A stretch of 15,307 nucleotides of DNA from Gracilaria caudata. Its lineage: Eukaryota; Rhodophyta; Florideophyceae; Gracilariales; Gracilariaceae. The notes beneath the pieces were generated by a model. That model was given only the letters and a program-made list of their open reading frames with translations. It was not told the DNA's origin and searched no databases. The translations under genes and the position numbers were made by a program. The DNA lies in the NCBI GenBank assembly GCA_030374735.1, contig JASCIV010000643.1:1-15307 (forward strand), read 5' to 3'. Position 1 is the stretch's first letter, and every line of letters begins with the position of its first letter. Positions 14,931 to 15,307 of the stretch are shown in pieces.

Positions 14931-15307
14931 ACGGGGAGTGTAGCGTTGGTTGGGCTTGAGGTAAACAGAATTAGGCAGCATGTGACGATTATGCACAGAG
15001 GAGGCGGGGGCGATCAGAGAGAGTGACAACAGATGTAGCTGAAAGGGGAGGGGAACCGTGCGTTACACAAACACGGGGTGCGTGTGCACGCCACAAGGAC
15101 AAGCGATGCGTGGATGGGCGAAGAGTGCACACGCAGAAGAATGAATAGAAACAGCTGCTATATTTATGTCAGAGGCAGCGACTGCTGCACACAAAAGTAC
15201 GGCTGCGAATATCGTTAAAAACCCCGGAGAGCACGAAGGCCCACAAAGCGACAAGAACAAAAGAGGTGTCATAGACACACGGTGGGGGACGGCGCACAGT
15301 GGGGGGG
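14931..15307. other. Downstream flank of Hrd1; no gene seen
   Basis: This purine-rich 377-bp stretch contains the Hrd1 3' UTR. It shows no clear poly(A) signal, only short A/T islands (for example TATATTTATG near 15160), and no domain-bearing frame. A minus-strand 71-codon frame at 15063-15278 is hydrophobic and Ala/Cys-rich but has no support. Confidence 0.4.

Overview
The window looks like a piece of nuclear DNA from a compact, intron-poor unicellular eukaryote. Its recognisable genes are purely eukaryotic: an Hrd1/synoviolin ER ubiquitin ligase, a eukaryote-type glycyl-tRNA synthetase with a WHEP-like N-terminus, a PP2C (PPM) phosphatase, a ten-TM DMT/EamA transporter and part of a hAT transposase. 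All are read without introns, and they sit 0.3-1 kb apart on both strands. There are no bacterial-style operons or Shine-Dalgarno sites. Intron-poor, GC-rich microalgae or stramenopiles would fit, but I cannot name the organism from the sequence.

Layout. Bases 1-1372 (minus) hold the 5' part of a hAT-family transposase gene that runs off the left edge. Upstream of it lies a cluster of TCGGATTTT-type motifs (about 1586-1645) that may be the terminal region of the element. From about 1664 the sequence becomes very GC-rich. 1373-2242 holds no certain gene, only one weak Cys-rich ORF. 2243-3223 (minus) is a DMT/EamA transporter. 3224-3855 is a divergent promoter region with GT and CCGCCA repeats. 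3856-4197 (plus) is a small unrecognised gene whose better-looking C-terminus lies in another frame. 4198-5171 is a long intergenic and leader region. 5172-7247 (plus) is glycyl-tRNA synthetase, and 7573-9291 (plus) is a PP2C phosphatase.

The right part (9292-15307) is much less GC-rich. A convergent spacer with an 18-bp perfect palindrome is followed by 9768-11582 (minus), an unrecognised 604-aa protein with a signal peptide, a coiled coil, about five TM segments and a charged tail. A 945-bp divergent spacer separates it from 12528-14930 (plus), an Hrd1-type RING-H2 ligase with a long Asn/Gln/Ala-rich tail. The last 377 bp show no gene.

How the genes relate. There is no single pathway. The most suggestive pairing is the divergent one: a probable ER/secretory membrane protein of unknown function shares an upstream region with the ERAD ligase. 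The most interesting regulatory possibility is an in-frame, ATG-less, targeting-like extension upstream of the single glycyl-tRNA synthetase ATG.
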